A stretch of DNA of 64,000 nucleotides from Sialis fuliginosa. Lineage: Eukaryota > Arthropoda > Insecta > Megaloptera > Sialidae. The position numbers and the translations under genes are program-made. The stretch is from assembly GCA_961205875.1 (NCBI GenBank), contig OY540812.1, positions 28,467,098-28,531,097 of the forward strand, in the 5' to 3' direction. The notes under the pieces are model-generated. The model was not told the DNA's origin and made no database searches. It worked only from the letters and a program-made list of their open reading frames with translations. Below are positions 12,060 to 21,600 of this stretch, in pieces (within the stretch, counting starts at the first letter, position 1; every line of letters begins with the position of its first letter).

Positions 12060-12460
12060 AACCAATATTATACCTGCCTTAACGGCAACAGACACAAATG
12101 ATTTTTTGTGCACATCCATGTATGTACCTAACTTAACCTGCTTTTACAACAAAAATTTTCAAATAAAAACACTGCAATTGAACGCGAATTGAAATCTCTA
12201 TACGTATTCTCTACGTTTGATAGAAATCCAAAACTATTTATTTTTGCCGCTTGGTGGCGCCAGGAGTATTGCTATGCTGTTGAACGATGCGAGAGGAAAT
12301 AAACAAAGAAAGAGAGAGAGAGAAGAAATCATGTGTGCATGTTAAATTTATTTTACTTGCCTTAACGACAACATACACACATGATTTTTTTTGTTCACAT
12401 CTATGGCACAGTACTTTTCAATTGTTTTAAGTTTCATTCACCTCCTTTTATAATAAATAC
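12060..12460. repeat. Direct repeat (two units of about 70-90 bp)
   Basis: tgccttaacggcaacagaca / caaatgattttttgtgcaca at 12077 recurs as tgccttaacgacaacataca / cacatgattttttttgttca at 12359, both followed by acatc-atg. Between them lies ccgcttggtggcgccaggag and a short (GA)n tract. Looks like two remnants of one element with an insertion between them. The 107-codon frame at 11869-12192 is AT-biased and without motif. Confidence 0.5.
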
Positions 12461-12469
12461 TAAAAAACG

Positions 12470-13084
12470 TACGGAAATTTTCGATGTTCACGTATTAATA
12501 TATAGATTTCTTGAATTTTATATATAGATTTAATCAAACGAAAGCTTAGAAGAAATTAGACATAAATAGTTAGTTCGACCAGGTTTCCAGATTACTTATG
12601 AACTATATCGATGACTTGAAACACAAATGTATGTCCAGAATAGACATTTCAACTCCTGACTAACTATTGAACTAGAATCAACGTTTGATTTTTTCCTTAT
12701 TTTTATTTTTGTTTTTGTTTTCTTTATTCTATATTTATCTAAAAGTCAATTTGACAAATCCTTATAGGTCAGATCAATTTAAATTAAAATAATTTCCCAA
12801 AAATTTGCACGACAGTAATAATTCTATTTTGGAAAAAATGAAATTGTATTCTTATCAATCCTTACAAAGTATTAAGTATTTTTTGTTGCGTTTTCATCAT
12901 TCAGACCGTAAAAAAAGGAGGAAATTTTTTTTTATAATTTTCGAAATGCCCTTAAGTAACATAAAAAACCAACTTCAACTTAAAAAACAAATTTACCAAA
13001 TAAAACTCTTAACCGTTTCACGTTGAAAATAAATAATAAAAGTCATCCTAAAACATTTACACGTATAAAAAATACACGAAGTGC
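12470..13084. other. AT-rich noncoding DNA, no gene seen
   Basis: The open frame at 12805-13026 is rich in K, F, S and Q, as expected from AT-biased noncoding DNA. No element ends were recognised. Confidence 0.5.
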
Positions 13085-13330
13085 CTTTTTATAAATAAAA
13101 TAAACACGTCCACCACCCAACAGGTCCCAGAGAAAATGATAGAAACGCACTGTAAAGCTAAAATATGACGCGATCGTGACGACGTCATCATGGGTTCCCC
13201 TCTCCCGAGACGCGCTTGTGGCGCCAATAAGTCTCGTGGCGTTTGCAGGAACTACTTCTTAATGTCGCAAACCTAACCGTGTCTCTTCTCCCGGCGCGAG
13301 TTTTGCGTGAAAACACCTGCCAGTTATCTT
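13085..13330. other. GC-richer island, possibly regulatory or an unrecognised exon
   Basis: This stretch stands out from the AT-rich surroundings. It contains atgacgcgatcgtgacgacg followed by tcatcatgggttcccctctc, with several CpGs and a cgtgacgacgtcatcat palindrome resembling a CRE-type site. I found no protein match on either strand and no second copy in the window. It could be a promoter, a 5' untranslated exon or a remnant of a GC-rich element. Confidence 0.35.
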
Positions 13331-13499
13331 TTACATGTATTCGTACATAAAATATAAACATAAGATGTTTTACGAAGGTTCTAAACAGGTGGAGATACTA
13401 AAATAATCTATTGATTATAAAAAAATCAACTTCGAAGGATCGGGCATGTTTTTTTAACTTATACCCATTATTACAAAGAATTTGCTTGAATGGAAATTC

Positions 13500-13600
13500 A
13501 TAAATGACAGCCACTCTCACAGATTTAGCCAATGAAATCGTACATATAATGACTTTGACACATGCGTATTAATAAGTAGAAATCAGCGACTTAAAATAAG
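13500..13600. repeat. Dispersed repeat shared with 54.78-54.87 kb
   Basis: gaaatcgtacatataatgac and cagcgacttaaaataagtgc match the 54.78-54.87 kb stretch (gaaatcgtacatatgataac, cagtgacttaaaataagtac). The two copies diverge right after this point. Confidence 0.55.
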
Positions 13601-13604
13601 TGCT

Positions 13605-13690
13605 GCGATTCTCAGCCTGTGGGGCGCGCCCTCTTAGGGGGGCGTGATAAAACTAAATGGGGCGCGCGAGCATATCGAGAAAAAATATTA
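13605..13690. repeat. hAT-like terminal fragment
   Basis: tgcgattctcagcctgtggg followed by gcgcgccctcttaggggggc looks like the CAGTG-ATTCTCAACCTGTGGGGCGCG-type end I know from hAT transposons. The opposite end and target duplication were not found. Confidence 0.4.
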
Positions 13691-14026
13691 TTAAAAAGTT
13701 TATTTAATTTACTGAAAGAAAAGTAATAAAATACATTCTGACAATTTTTGTTTATAATAAATAAATAAACAAAAATTGCTTATAATTTTTTTGTAAACTA
13801 AGCAAGATATAGTAATAAAACTAAAGGTTTCCATTAAAAAAATACCCTAAAGTAACCTTAATAATGATCCTGAAGTAAATTAAAGAAGCTGGTATCTAAT
13901 GCCTCCATCAAAATTAAGTAACATTTGTCAAAACAATTTTTCCTTAATTGCGTTATTTTTAATATACACATATATAGACATGTTGCATTTTAAATAAATC
14001 ACATCCCGGGAAAAAATGTTAGATAC

Positions 14027-14204
14027 AAAGTGATCAAATCAGATCTTGATAGATCTGCATTTTGAGACAAAATCATATATTTTCACTGGTTTTTGATCTA
14101 CAAAGATCTCTGAAGATCATTGTAGATCTTTGCGAATCTCCACAGATCAAAAACCAGGGGATAAATATGAATGCAGATCTATCAAGATCTGATTTGATCA
14201 CTTT
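14027..14204. repeat. GATC-rich palindrome, 178 bp
   Basis: aaagtgatcaaatcagatct plus tgatagatctgcatt on the left is the exact reverse complement of the right end (aatgcagatctatcaagatc, tgatttgatcacttt). A second inner pair (ctggtttttgatctacaaag / tccacagatcaaaaaccag) nests inside. I count eleven GATC sites, mostly as agatct, in 178 bp. The right flank (cagtataaaacatatattat) continues into a hAT-like MITE fragment. No coding capacity. Confidence 0.8.
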
Positions 14205-14214
14205 TAAAGGCAGT

Positions 14215-14340
14215 ATAAAACATATATTATTTATTAATTTTATAATTTAAAACAATTAATATTCATTTTTCGACTCGAATGATACGCCACTGCCGCTACG
14301 GAGTACATATTTCGGACTCCACCAGTTTCAATTTTAGGTA
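14215..14340. repeat. Fragment of the hAT-like MITE family
   Basis: cagtataaaacatatattat, aattaatattcatttttc and gaatgatacgccactgccgc match the corresponding parts of 37600-37720 and 54540-54620. It abuts the GATC palindrome, which may have inserted into it. Confidence 0.55.
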
Positions 14341-14639
14341 GCAATCTCCATATAAAGTTTCAGCGGTAGTTGTGGACATTGTGGAGTACTTCTTGACTTC
14401 TGGGTGTAATCGGCTACACAATCAAAAGTCAAGTCAGTAATATCAATTCTTTCATATAAAGTATACATTTTACCATCGTTTAAAGCAGTTTTATGCAAAC
14501 TTGCACAGTAGATTCTTTTGAATTTTGCATCGTATTTGATCCTCGTCTGAGGCGTGCGTGAGTGTAAGTACACACAGCACATTTTATTACAAAGATCGCA
14601 GTAAAAAATGTTCCCTGGCTCAGGGGATTTGTGCACGAC
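14334..14639 (-). CDS. Unrecognised ORF fragment, Cys-rich N-terminal part
   Basis: An open minus-strand frame of about 101 codons with no ATG near its beginning, bounded upstream by a stop at 14642-14640, so it would be an exon or a broken gene. It contains FYCDLCNKMCCVYLH, a C-x2-C-x3-CC cluster, then a mixed-composition stretch with many R, K, D and T and CVADYTQKSRSTPQCPQLPL near the end. The composition is more protein-like than most AT-driven frames here. It lies about 170 bp downstream of another minus-strand ORF (14807-15145), and the two may be parts of one decayed gene. I do not recognise the family. A transposon-derived zinc-finger piece is possible. Confidence 0.3.
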   Translation of the reverse strand, partial: VVHKSPEPGNIFYCDLCNKMCCVYLHSRTPQTRIKYDAKFKRIYCASLHKTALNDGKMYTLYERIDITDLTFDCVADYTQKSRSTPQCPQLPLKLYMEIAT

Positions 14640-14806
14640 TTATCCCTCTCCCCCTTATTTTTCGGGACTGGGCTACGAAGTCGGATATCTTTTAACCAAA
14701 TATAAAGTGATCAGATGAAAGTTAGATCTTCTCGTAAAGTGTTTTCCGGTTATAGGTACCTACCTACTCTAGAATTAGTTTTTCTTTTATTCACACATAA
14801 AAAGTT

Positions 14807-15145
14807 TTATGTAAGTTGTGGGTCTACGTGGTCATAATATTGTGAGCCTATTTTTATCGTTGTGGAATTCTTATCAGGAATTGTAAATAATATATACATA
14901 GCGAAAATTTTATTAGATAAATTATCATAATAAAACGGCCAAGTGCATGTTAGGTACACACATGATAAGGTTCCGAAGCCATTCTCATTAACATTCTCTA
15001 CTTGATAATACGTATCAAAAGCTATTTCATGTTTATGAAAGATGTAATAGTCTCTACAAAAGTTTATATTACGTTTTATAAAATAAGAGTAATTTCTAAA
15101 TTTTTCATAAATTATTTCTGCTACAGCGTTCGTTATAATTTTCAT
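14807..15145 (-). CDS. Unrecognised 112-aa ORF with TATA box and polyadenylation signal
   Basis: A minus-strand frame from ATG at 15145 to TAA at 14807. About 65-75 bp upstream is cttatataaac, a TATA box, and about 20 bp past the stop is AATAAA (gtgtgaataaaag). An intronless small gene would look like this. The protein starts MKIITNAVAEIIYEKFRNYS and has no clear signal peptide. Later stretches include CRDYYIFHKHEIAFDTYYQV and LTCTWPFYYDNLSNKIFAMY, rich in Y and F, and it ends IKIGSQYYDHVDPQLT. I do not recognise a domain. AT-rich DNA gives other frames of similar length in this window, so the case rests on composition plus the flanking signals. It could be a lineage-specific gene, a retrocopy or chance. 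Confidence 0.35.
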   Translation of the reverse strand: MKIITNAVAEIIYEKFRNYSYFIKRNINFCRDYYIFHKHEIAFDTYYQVENVNENGFGTLSCVYLTCTWPFYYDNLSNKIFAMYILFTIPDKNSTTIKIGSQYYDHVDPQLT

Positions 15146-15199
15146 TGAAAGAATTAATAAAAAGGTACATTCTGGATATTTTTATTTAATTTTGGTATC

Positions 15200-15216
15200 A
15201 GTAGTTTATATAAGAG
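15200..15216 (-). promoter_or_regulatory. Candidate TATA box for the 112-aa ORF
   Basis: On the minus strand ctctcttatataaactactg precedes the ATG at 15145 by roughly 60 bp, leaving room for a short 5' leader. TATA-like words are frequent in AT-rich DNA, so position is the only support. Confidence 0.3.
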
Positions 15217-15243
15217 AGGGAGGAGAACGCTCTGATAACAACT

Positions 15244-15498
15244 TTGCAAAGCAAGTATCTCGTAACTGAAGAGTTAAAATCAAAAGATCCTGAAATATTT
15301 TTTAATTGCACTCAATGGGGTAAGGAAAAAAATATTACTACACTTTTCAGTCTAGGGCCCAGAAAAATATATTTTTTAAAATCTCATAATTTTTATTCTT
15401 GGGTCATTAGTTTACGTCCGTATACTAAATTGTATCTTAATTTGTATAACATACAGACTGACAGACGGATGAACATATCGAAACAACAGAGGTTCTAG
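15244..15498 (+). CDS. Unrecognised 84-codon frame, doubtful
   Basis: The frame is divergent from the minus-strand ORF at 14807-15145 and begins from a non-ATG codon. It reads through KYLVTEELKSKDPEIFFNCT and VISLRPYTKLYLNLYNIQT, which is somewhat protein-like. The end contains acagactgacagacgg, similar to the GTCT-rich starts of repeats here. No known domain. It is more likely a piece of a decayed element than a host gene. Confidence 0.2.
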   Translation: MQSKYLVTEELKSKDPEIFFNCTQWGKEKNITTLFSLGPRKIYFLKSHNFYSWVISLRPYTKLYLNLYNIQTDRRMNISKQQRF

Positions 15499-15734
15499 TT
15501 GGCCTAAAAATGTAGGACAACTCGATAGAATATTTATGAGTATTGTTAATAAATTGTAAAATGTTGTGAAAAGTATAGCATATGTTACAAAAAAATATAA
15601 CCAAGTGTTTTTTACCTGAAATAAGTCAGTATTTTAATAATAAACCTAATTAAAAATTATAAATTTTAACCTGTTTGCCATTGGTGTCACGCCACCAAAA
15701 GACAGTTAGTAAATACTACATAGTCAAATAAGTT

Positions 15735-15800
15735 CGGACCTTGGCTTCGGCCAACGTTTCGACGCACATTGCAGTGAACATCTTCAGAACTTTATTGAAA
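15735..15800. repeat. Fragment shared with 29.95 and 59.43 kb repeats
   Basis: ggaccttggcttcggccaac, gtttcgacgcacattgcagt and gaacatcttcagaac match the other two copies (ggatcttggcttctgggtg... cacattgcagttgacatctt). The gtttcga/catcttcag pairing resembles the terminal repeats of Penelope-like retroelements, but the hammerhead core is not intact. Class uncertain. Confidence 0.4.
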
Positions 15801-16518
15801 GTGCACTTTATCTAACCATCTCCCTCCCCCCCCTAGTTCATTACTGCTTCAAGTTAAGATAATTTTGTAATGATAACGTCAAAAATTTTCATTAGCTATG
15901 AAGTTAATTAAAAATGCTCAAATCTCTCAATACGGGAATTGCTTATTAAATTTGTGAAAAATCTCATCTAATTATTTTTTATCTTCAAGTGAGTTCTTGT
16001 CAGAAAATCAATATTAGAATAAAACTCTTCACATCAAGTAATTTTAACAGTTGAATAACAATATTTTTAATGATATTTCAGGTTTTTTGATGTCGAGATG
16101 AAAAAATGTTTATGGTGAAAAAGAATTCTCACACCTTATTATTTTTTTATGAAAATTTTCTTAAGCTTTTAGCGAATGATTTGTCAACGAATGATGTCAT
16201 TTTGAAGTGACAGAAAGGTTTCTAAATATTTGTAAAAGAAAATTTAAAAATAACACTACTCTGTTTAATTTAAAATATTTTTTTTATACATTAAAAAAAA
16301 AGTTTTTGTATCTACAGGTATTCTTTTTATGGTTCAGATCATAAGTATAGTGTTCACATATGTACTTAAGTAACTATACTTGAGTATTTTACTTCATTAG
16401 TATTTTTTTAAAATCTTTTTTTAATGTTCTAAAATTCTAAAACATACTTTAGTGCCAATTTTTTTCTAAAAATTGCTTTGTATCATAATAGATTTCATTA
16501 TCTATTTATCTACTGTTG
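15801..16518. other. AT-rich noncoding DNA, no gene seen
   Basis: No exon or complete element was recognised between the repeat fragment at 15.75 kb and the Helitron at 16519. Confidence 0.5.
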
Positions 16519-17383
16519 TCCTTAATATACATATATAAAGCTCAACGTCTCTCTGTCTGTCTGTCTGTCTTTCTGTTAGTGTGCTTATCACTCGAGAACC
16601 ACTTATCTGATTTACGTGGTTTCTTTTTTAATTCATAGGTACATTCTCTGGCCAGGTTATAGGCTATATTTTATTACGTTAGGTAACATAACAACTAAGC
16701 AGTGACGATAATAGTAAATCAAGTCGGAAAAAAATTTGCTGTCGGCACGCTGTTTTTCAATACGCTGCCTAAACCGTTCAATATTGAACAAAATAATGTA
16801 TTAAAGAATTGTGTAGAATCAAAAGATCTACAATAAAGTCAGCGACACCATATGTCTAACTTTTATATTTAAGCCACAATGACTGCTTTTATGTTACAAA
16901 GAAAATTTAAAATATTTGGGTTTTGTTTACGTGGACTTATGACCTGCAAAACATTAATTCTTATCGAAATAAATGATTTCATCGTCATAAGTACATAATG
17001 TAGATATAATTTGCCCTTTACAGAATTCTATTTGGTCTTTCGGTTTAGGAAATAACGTGAAATATACATACAATAACATATTATTCGTGGCAATTCGCAC
17101 AAACTATGATGAAGTGTCGTGGGGAAAGGGAAGATTCTTCGCTCGGCCGGCAGTTGTTTATTTTGTTTTCAATTATTAACTTTTAAATGTAAACAGAGCA
17201 AAAATTATTTATAATTTTTATTCAGATTTTTGTTTAGGTACGTTAGGTTTTGATTAGTTATTATTATTATTATATATTACGACAATAATTAATCGTGTTT
17301 GTACTTAATTCAACTATATTTTTCAAAAATCCTAAACAATAATTCCGTAGTCCAAGCGGGTGAAGCCACGCGGGCCCAGCTAG
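16519..17383 (+). mobile_element. Non-autonomous Helitron, 865 bp
   Basis: Begins TCCTTAATATACATATATAA, carries (GTCT)n about 35 bp in, and ends with a hairpin (ccaagcgggtgaagccacgc) followed by gggcccagCTAG and a T. The copy at 51904-52770 in the opposite orientation shares both ends and the interior (gacttatgacctgcaaaaca, ctgcctaaaccgttcaatat, acgtggtttcttttttaatt). There is no Rep/helicase frame. The base before the start is G rather than the usual A. Confidence 0.87.
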
Positions 17384-18300
17384 TATAAATATAATTATAA
17401 CTCTAAAAACTATCTAAATCGGAGCTTACGGTTACATTACCCCTATAATCCGGCTTTGTCCTTTACAATAAATATTATTATCATATAAGAGAATTTCTAC
17501 GTTGTACAAAATTACATTACAAAATGTCATTATAATATTCCTTTTTCAGATTAGTGTTCAAAAAATAAGTTACTTAATTTTTTATTACTACGACAAGAAA
17601 AATAGGTTAAAAAGTAGTACCTACGGTTACGTAGAAAATCACGAGAAAATTGCACTTAGATTAGATATGAACCATACTTGTTTTCATAGTTGTTAAAATG
17701 TCTGGCAACGATACAAAAATATAATTACTTTACTGTTGTTTCGATTACTTGTTATGTTTTATATTTTTTACAGGATCTCGCGTTACACAAAGATAATAAT
17801 TCTATGGAGGTATTTTGAAAAGAAATTTCAAAAATTATTGTGACATGTCTCAAAGTATCACTACAAACAGCTTCGAATTACTTTACTGTTTTTTCTCTTA
17901 TTCCATTGTGACAGTAAAATATTAGGCAATTCGTTTTTCTTCAAATGCGACACATGTTTCTACATGTAAAAGGTAATTGTATTATATAACTGCTAGATGA
18001 AACGCTGTTTTTTTTTGTTCTGAAAGAATATTGTTTAATATAAAGTATAATTTTCTAAAGCCTCTTGTTTTTTCTACATTTAATTTATTTTAACTGTCAT
18101 TTATTTGAACTGATAGTTGTAGTTCAATTGAGTAATGTGTATCAAGTGGAGCAGGTGAGGCCAAATATCTGACAAAAAATAATATTTATTATATTATTTA
18201 AAGAAAAAGTTATTTTTGTTATTTCAAAGAATAAATACTCATTTCATTCATTGAAAGTGTGAAAATTTTAAATTTGAAATGAGAATTGTCAAGTAAAATA
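17384..18300. other. AT-rich noncoding DNA, no gene seen
   Basis: At 17774-17809 a 36-nt open stretch follows a good acceptor (tttttacag) and precedes a weak gtattt; this is too little to call an exon. The 64-codon frame at 17502-17696 is not protein-like beyond chance. Confidence 0.45.
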
Positions 18301-18309
18301 TACTACTGG

Positions 18310-18447
18310 AAAAACGGAGAAACTGTGGTTTCTAGTCACTTAAACTAAAATATACACCTCGACACGTGTTTCGACTTCACAAGAAGTCCTCATCAGGAGC
18401 CTAACAGTTCCAGACTGATACAGTCTTGGTCAAACCTAATATTTATA
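18310..18447 (-). repeat. 3' untranslated end of a Penelope-like element
   Basis: On the minus strand the GIY-YIG frame is followed by an untranslated tail that contains the hammerhead-like motif, then tgtatattttagtttaagtg, actagaaaccacagtttctc and cgtttttccagtagta. The same tail appears at 62368-62475. The end of the shared sequence at ccagtagta is the likely 3' end of the element. Confidence 0.7.
18358..18399 (-). ncRNA. Hammerhead-ribozyme-like motif in a Penelope-like element
   Basis: The minus strand reads ctcCTGATGAggacttcttg, then tgaagtcGAAACACGTGTCg and ag. The core CUGAUGA, a hairpin GACUUC-UUGU-GAAGUC, GAA, a self-complementary ACACGUGU in the place of stem III, and a UC cleavage site are in hammerhead order. 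Ctc/gag can form stem I. One G beside the hairpin would have to bulge. Penelope-like elements are known to carry hammerheads with minimal stem III. Activity is not shown. Confidence 0.55.
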
Positions 18448-18768
18448 CTAAAAGGGCTTATCCCGCTTCAATGATTCTGACCAATCGACTGCAAGGTCTA
18501 GAAGGACTGAAGCTGGGATAGGTCCGGTACCACTATTAAAAATCCTAGTCTTATCCCTCAAGATTTCTAAGCTTTCTGCTGCGTCCAATTGATTGTTATT
18601 ACTGCATGCTTTAATTAGTTTTAAATTACTTATGTCTGTAGTGTGATTTAATATAGTCATATGATGAGCTACGCTGGATTTATCAACCCGGTTGTATTTT
18701 AGGTGAGCCATGTGCTCTTTAAATCTAATGTTTATTGATCTCCTAGTTTGTCCTAAGTAAAATATACT
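18448..18768 (-). pseudogene. Penelope-like retroelement, C-terminal GIY-YIG endonuclease fragment
   Basis: The minus-strand frame reads IFYLGQTRRSINIRFKEHMA and continues for about 85 residues through SSVAHHMTILNHTTDIS, then EILRDKTRIFNSGTG and PIPASVLLDLAVDW to a stop. YLGQT-R-S---R-KEH, then an H-rich stretch, is the second half of the GIY-YIG nuclease of Penelope-like elements as I know it. That enzyme nicks target DNA for reverse transcription. The GIY half and the reverse transcriptase upstream are absent, so this is a 5'-truncated copy. The 3' tail with the hammerhead-like motif follows directly. It is a dead element fragment, not a host gene. Confidence 0.78.
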
Positions 18769-19079
18769 TGATTTTTACTTTCAAATTTTACATGTATATA
18801 TATGTATGTATTTTTATTAAATATAAACATTTCTTAATATGTGCTATCTAATATCAACCTCAAACAACCTTTTTTTCGTTATTTTTATACGATGATTAAA
18901 AAATATATAAATTGTAAATTTCCTGTAGTAAATCAATTTAAATAATTCTAGGGTTTTAAATTTTCGAACAATGAACAATCCACGAAAATCGGTTCAGTAG
19001 TTTTCGTATCAAAATTTAAATAATATCAAAATAATTTTTTTGTCTGTACAAAACGAAGTAATAAACTCAGAATATCTTC

Positions 19080-19830
19080 CATGAATATCTTCCATGGGCG
19101 CCACGGGATTTTCTTATACAAACTTAATACTGAAAATAAACTATACGTGTATCTGCATCTATTAAACAAATACGAGTATAAAAGATCAAACATTAATAAA
19201 ATACAAATATATTTTTTTAATCGATCATTTTCTTAAAAAATATAAATAATGCGGTCAAAACATACACAGGTGTACAAGTGTACATATGTCATAAGAATTC
19301 CGAAGTACGTACTACGTGGATTTCCGCTTGTTTGGTTATACATTTTAACGTTCCACATGCCTTAGTATAAAAAAAATATTTTTTTATCTAGTTTTAGTTC
19401 CTTAGTGCCCCCCCCCCTCCCCTGAAAAATTATTTTTCAACAAATATCATCTTTTACTAGAGGGCATCATTTTACATATTCAGTAAAAATTATATATGTT
19501 ATATAGTTTACGAGATATTTTTTTTTGAGTGAAAAGGGCGGACAGACGGACAACAACGCGAACCCTAAAAATGACGTTAAGATAAATTATATATTATAAT
19601 TTTCTCTAAAACTTTTATCTGAAAATCATTTTTTAATTCACATCGTTTCAAAAATAGTTCGAAAAATAAAAAAAATGATAAGATCATAAAATCGATTTAA
19701 AAATAAGTTTTATCCAAAATATGGAAATCAATCCTAAATATAAAATTTATCGTTTTTGAGTTACAGCGTCTGAGACCGACAGACATCATGGTGAAAAAAT
19801 CCAATATGGATTTATGTCAAAATGAGTATA
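19080..19830. repeat. CCATGGGCGCCACGG-type dispersed repeat
   Basis: Begins near cttccatgggcgccacggga and ends around gaccgacagacatcatggtg and tggatttatgtcaaaatgag. Both ends are shared with other copies in the window. A C-run (about 19409-19421) and gggcggacagacggacaaca lie inside. Immediately upstream, gaatatcttccat is tandemly repeated twice. Confidence 0.55.
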
Positions 19831-20505
19831 TCCACCAAAATCTCGAATTTGAAATTATTAATAAGAAAAATAAAATACCAAAAAAATGTTACTATCATAT
19901 CAATTTTTCAATTAAGCTGGTACTGAATATTTTCATCCCAAATAAAATTCAATAGAGACTGTAGTAAAACTGAAAGTATAATAGACACGTTCTATGTCTA
20001 ATCAAGAGTTACGTTCTTTCATAAAAGTATAGTAGCAGTCATTATCTTCAAATTTTTGTGAAGTATTTGATTAAATCAATAAAGAACCGTGGTAAAGCCA
20101 CCAATAAAAGTAATGGAGAATCAATGTAGCACTAAATCACGATAATTTTAAATCAGCGATAGTTACTGCATTGATTATGATCTCAAAAAGGTTTAATAGC
20201 ATGAGGGTCGTAACAGGAAAAACTACATTTTTTAAATTATTAATTACTATACCCTATTTCAATTAAGAATGCAGTGGTTGCCGGGGTTTTGACGGTACGA
20301 ATCGTGCATTTTACCGTCAAAATTTTTGGGTACTGAAAAGTTTTACCTTCTAAATTTTCTGCTGTCAAATTTATCGGTTTTTATTTAAATTATTTAATAA
20401 TAACTACCTTTGGTGAATTTAGCACAAGAAAGCATTATACATTACTTGGCAGATGTTTTTTTATACTTGTTAAAAAATATATATATAAAGAATTTTGAAT
20501 AAATC
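19831..20505. other. AT-rich noncoding DNA, no gene seen
   Basis: No element ends or exon recognised. ggtttaatagcatgagggtc at 20189 and gccggggttttgacggtacg at 20281 are slightly GC-richer but without match. Confidence 0.45.
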
Positions 20506-20640
20506 GTGTCACCCCGACAGTTTAGCTAAAAATGGCGACGCTGTCGAAACTTTTACTGGACTGACTCTAGACGAGATGAAACTTCAGTTATAAAAAACCG
20601 AGACGAGACTTACTTATCTCTCGTCTCGCATGCATTCTAA
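20506..20640. repeat. Fragments of two MITE families
   Basis: cagtttagctaaaaatggcg, acgctgtcgaaacttttact and ggactgactcta match the right end of the MITE at 58011-58261. Directly after it, gacgagatgaaacttcagtt and gagacgagacttacttatct belong to the GAGACGAGA-type family. One has probably inserted beside or into the other. Confidence 0.55.
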
Positions 20641-21165
20641 TCATTAGTACATATTCACTCACTTGTTCAAGCTAATATTGTTTGAAAACTGTTTCTATAT
20701 TAAATACGCGATAGAATCTAAGTGAACACTTCTATAAAAATAAGAATATAATCCTCTTTCACTATAAACATTATCGGTTGAACAAACAGTAGAAAGAAGA
20801 TGAGGGAGTAGGAGTGTTGGTATAACTCTTCATTACACTCGATATGACACACTGTTCTTTTTTGTGCGATATTTTTATGATAGTTTGTTTTAGATCGAAG
20901 ATTATCGGAGAAAGATAACGAGTTCAAAGATGTTTTCACTTTTTTTTACTCGAATTTATTGGAAGATGTTATGTTTTATGGGTATATTTTTCTAAAAATA
21001 AGTTATCTGTTAATGGTTTCGTATATAGATATTATATTTTCTCCGAGTTAAATTACTTTTACTTAGAATTAGATTAGTTTTGTTACAATTTCTTGTAGCC
21101 CCACCCCCCTCTATTACTTCACAATATCATTGTAGTGATAATTAATAGTTTATTATAGTTGTAAT

Positions 21166-21600
21166 CAGAACTGGGTGTGTGAGTAATTTTCGCTCACGAT
21201 TACGCACGCTCACGAGGGAAATTATTTAGTCACGCCCGCTCACTCACAGTTACAGAAAAAAATTCACGATCACGCACGCTGACGAATCTTATTTTTTTAC
21301 TCACGTCCAATCATGTACGCCGGGTCACGCTCGTGAACGATTTAATATAATTGTTGTAAATTAAATTTTGTTATAAATTATTATTAGTTCAGATATTACA
21401 AAAAAATTATTAAAAAAATTACCTTCAAAATATACTCACAGACTCACGCACGACAAAAATGTACTCACGCGCGGTTGTTTTACAATGACTTACGATCATG
21501 CACGCTCACGATTCAATATTTGAAAATTGCTCACGTTCACATCTGGTCACGGCCGTAACCCAATGTGACTCGAAAAATTCACGGCCCGCGCCCAGCTCTA
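21166..21600. mobile_element. CTCACG-rich MITE, 435 bp
   Basis: Ends cagaactgggtgtgtgagta and the reverse complement of ttcacggcccgcgcccagct-cta form inverted repeats. Between them are many variants of ctcacgatcacgcacgctca, both near the left end and near the right end, with an AT-rich centre (tttagttcagatattac-type). The copy at 27633-28294 has the same plan. No coding capacity. Confidence 0.8.

Noticed and set aside
11869..12192. 107-codon plus-strand frame with a hydrophobic N-terminus
   Set aside because: Composition is F, L, N and I rich as expected from AT-biased DNA; it overlaps a direct repeat and has no motif.
15735..15800. Possible second hammerhead-like motif (catcttcag ... gtttcgacg)
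   Set aside because: The site after the stem III equivalent would be UG, which hammerheads do not cleave, and the stem II arrangement is poor.
17774..17809. 36-nt open stretch between tttttacag and gtattt, possible microexon
   Set aside because: The donor is poor and no neighbouring exon or conserved motif supports it.
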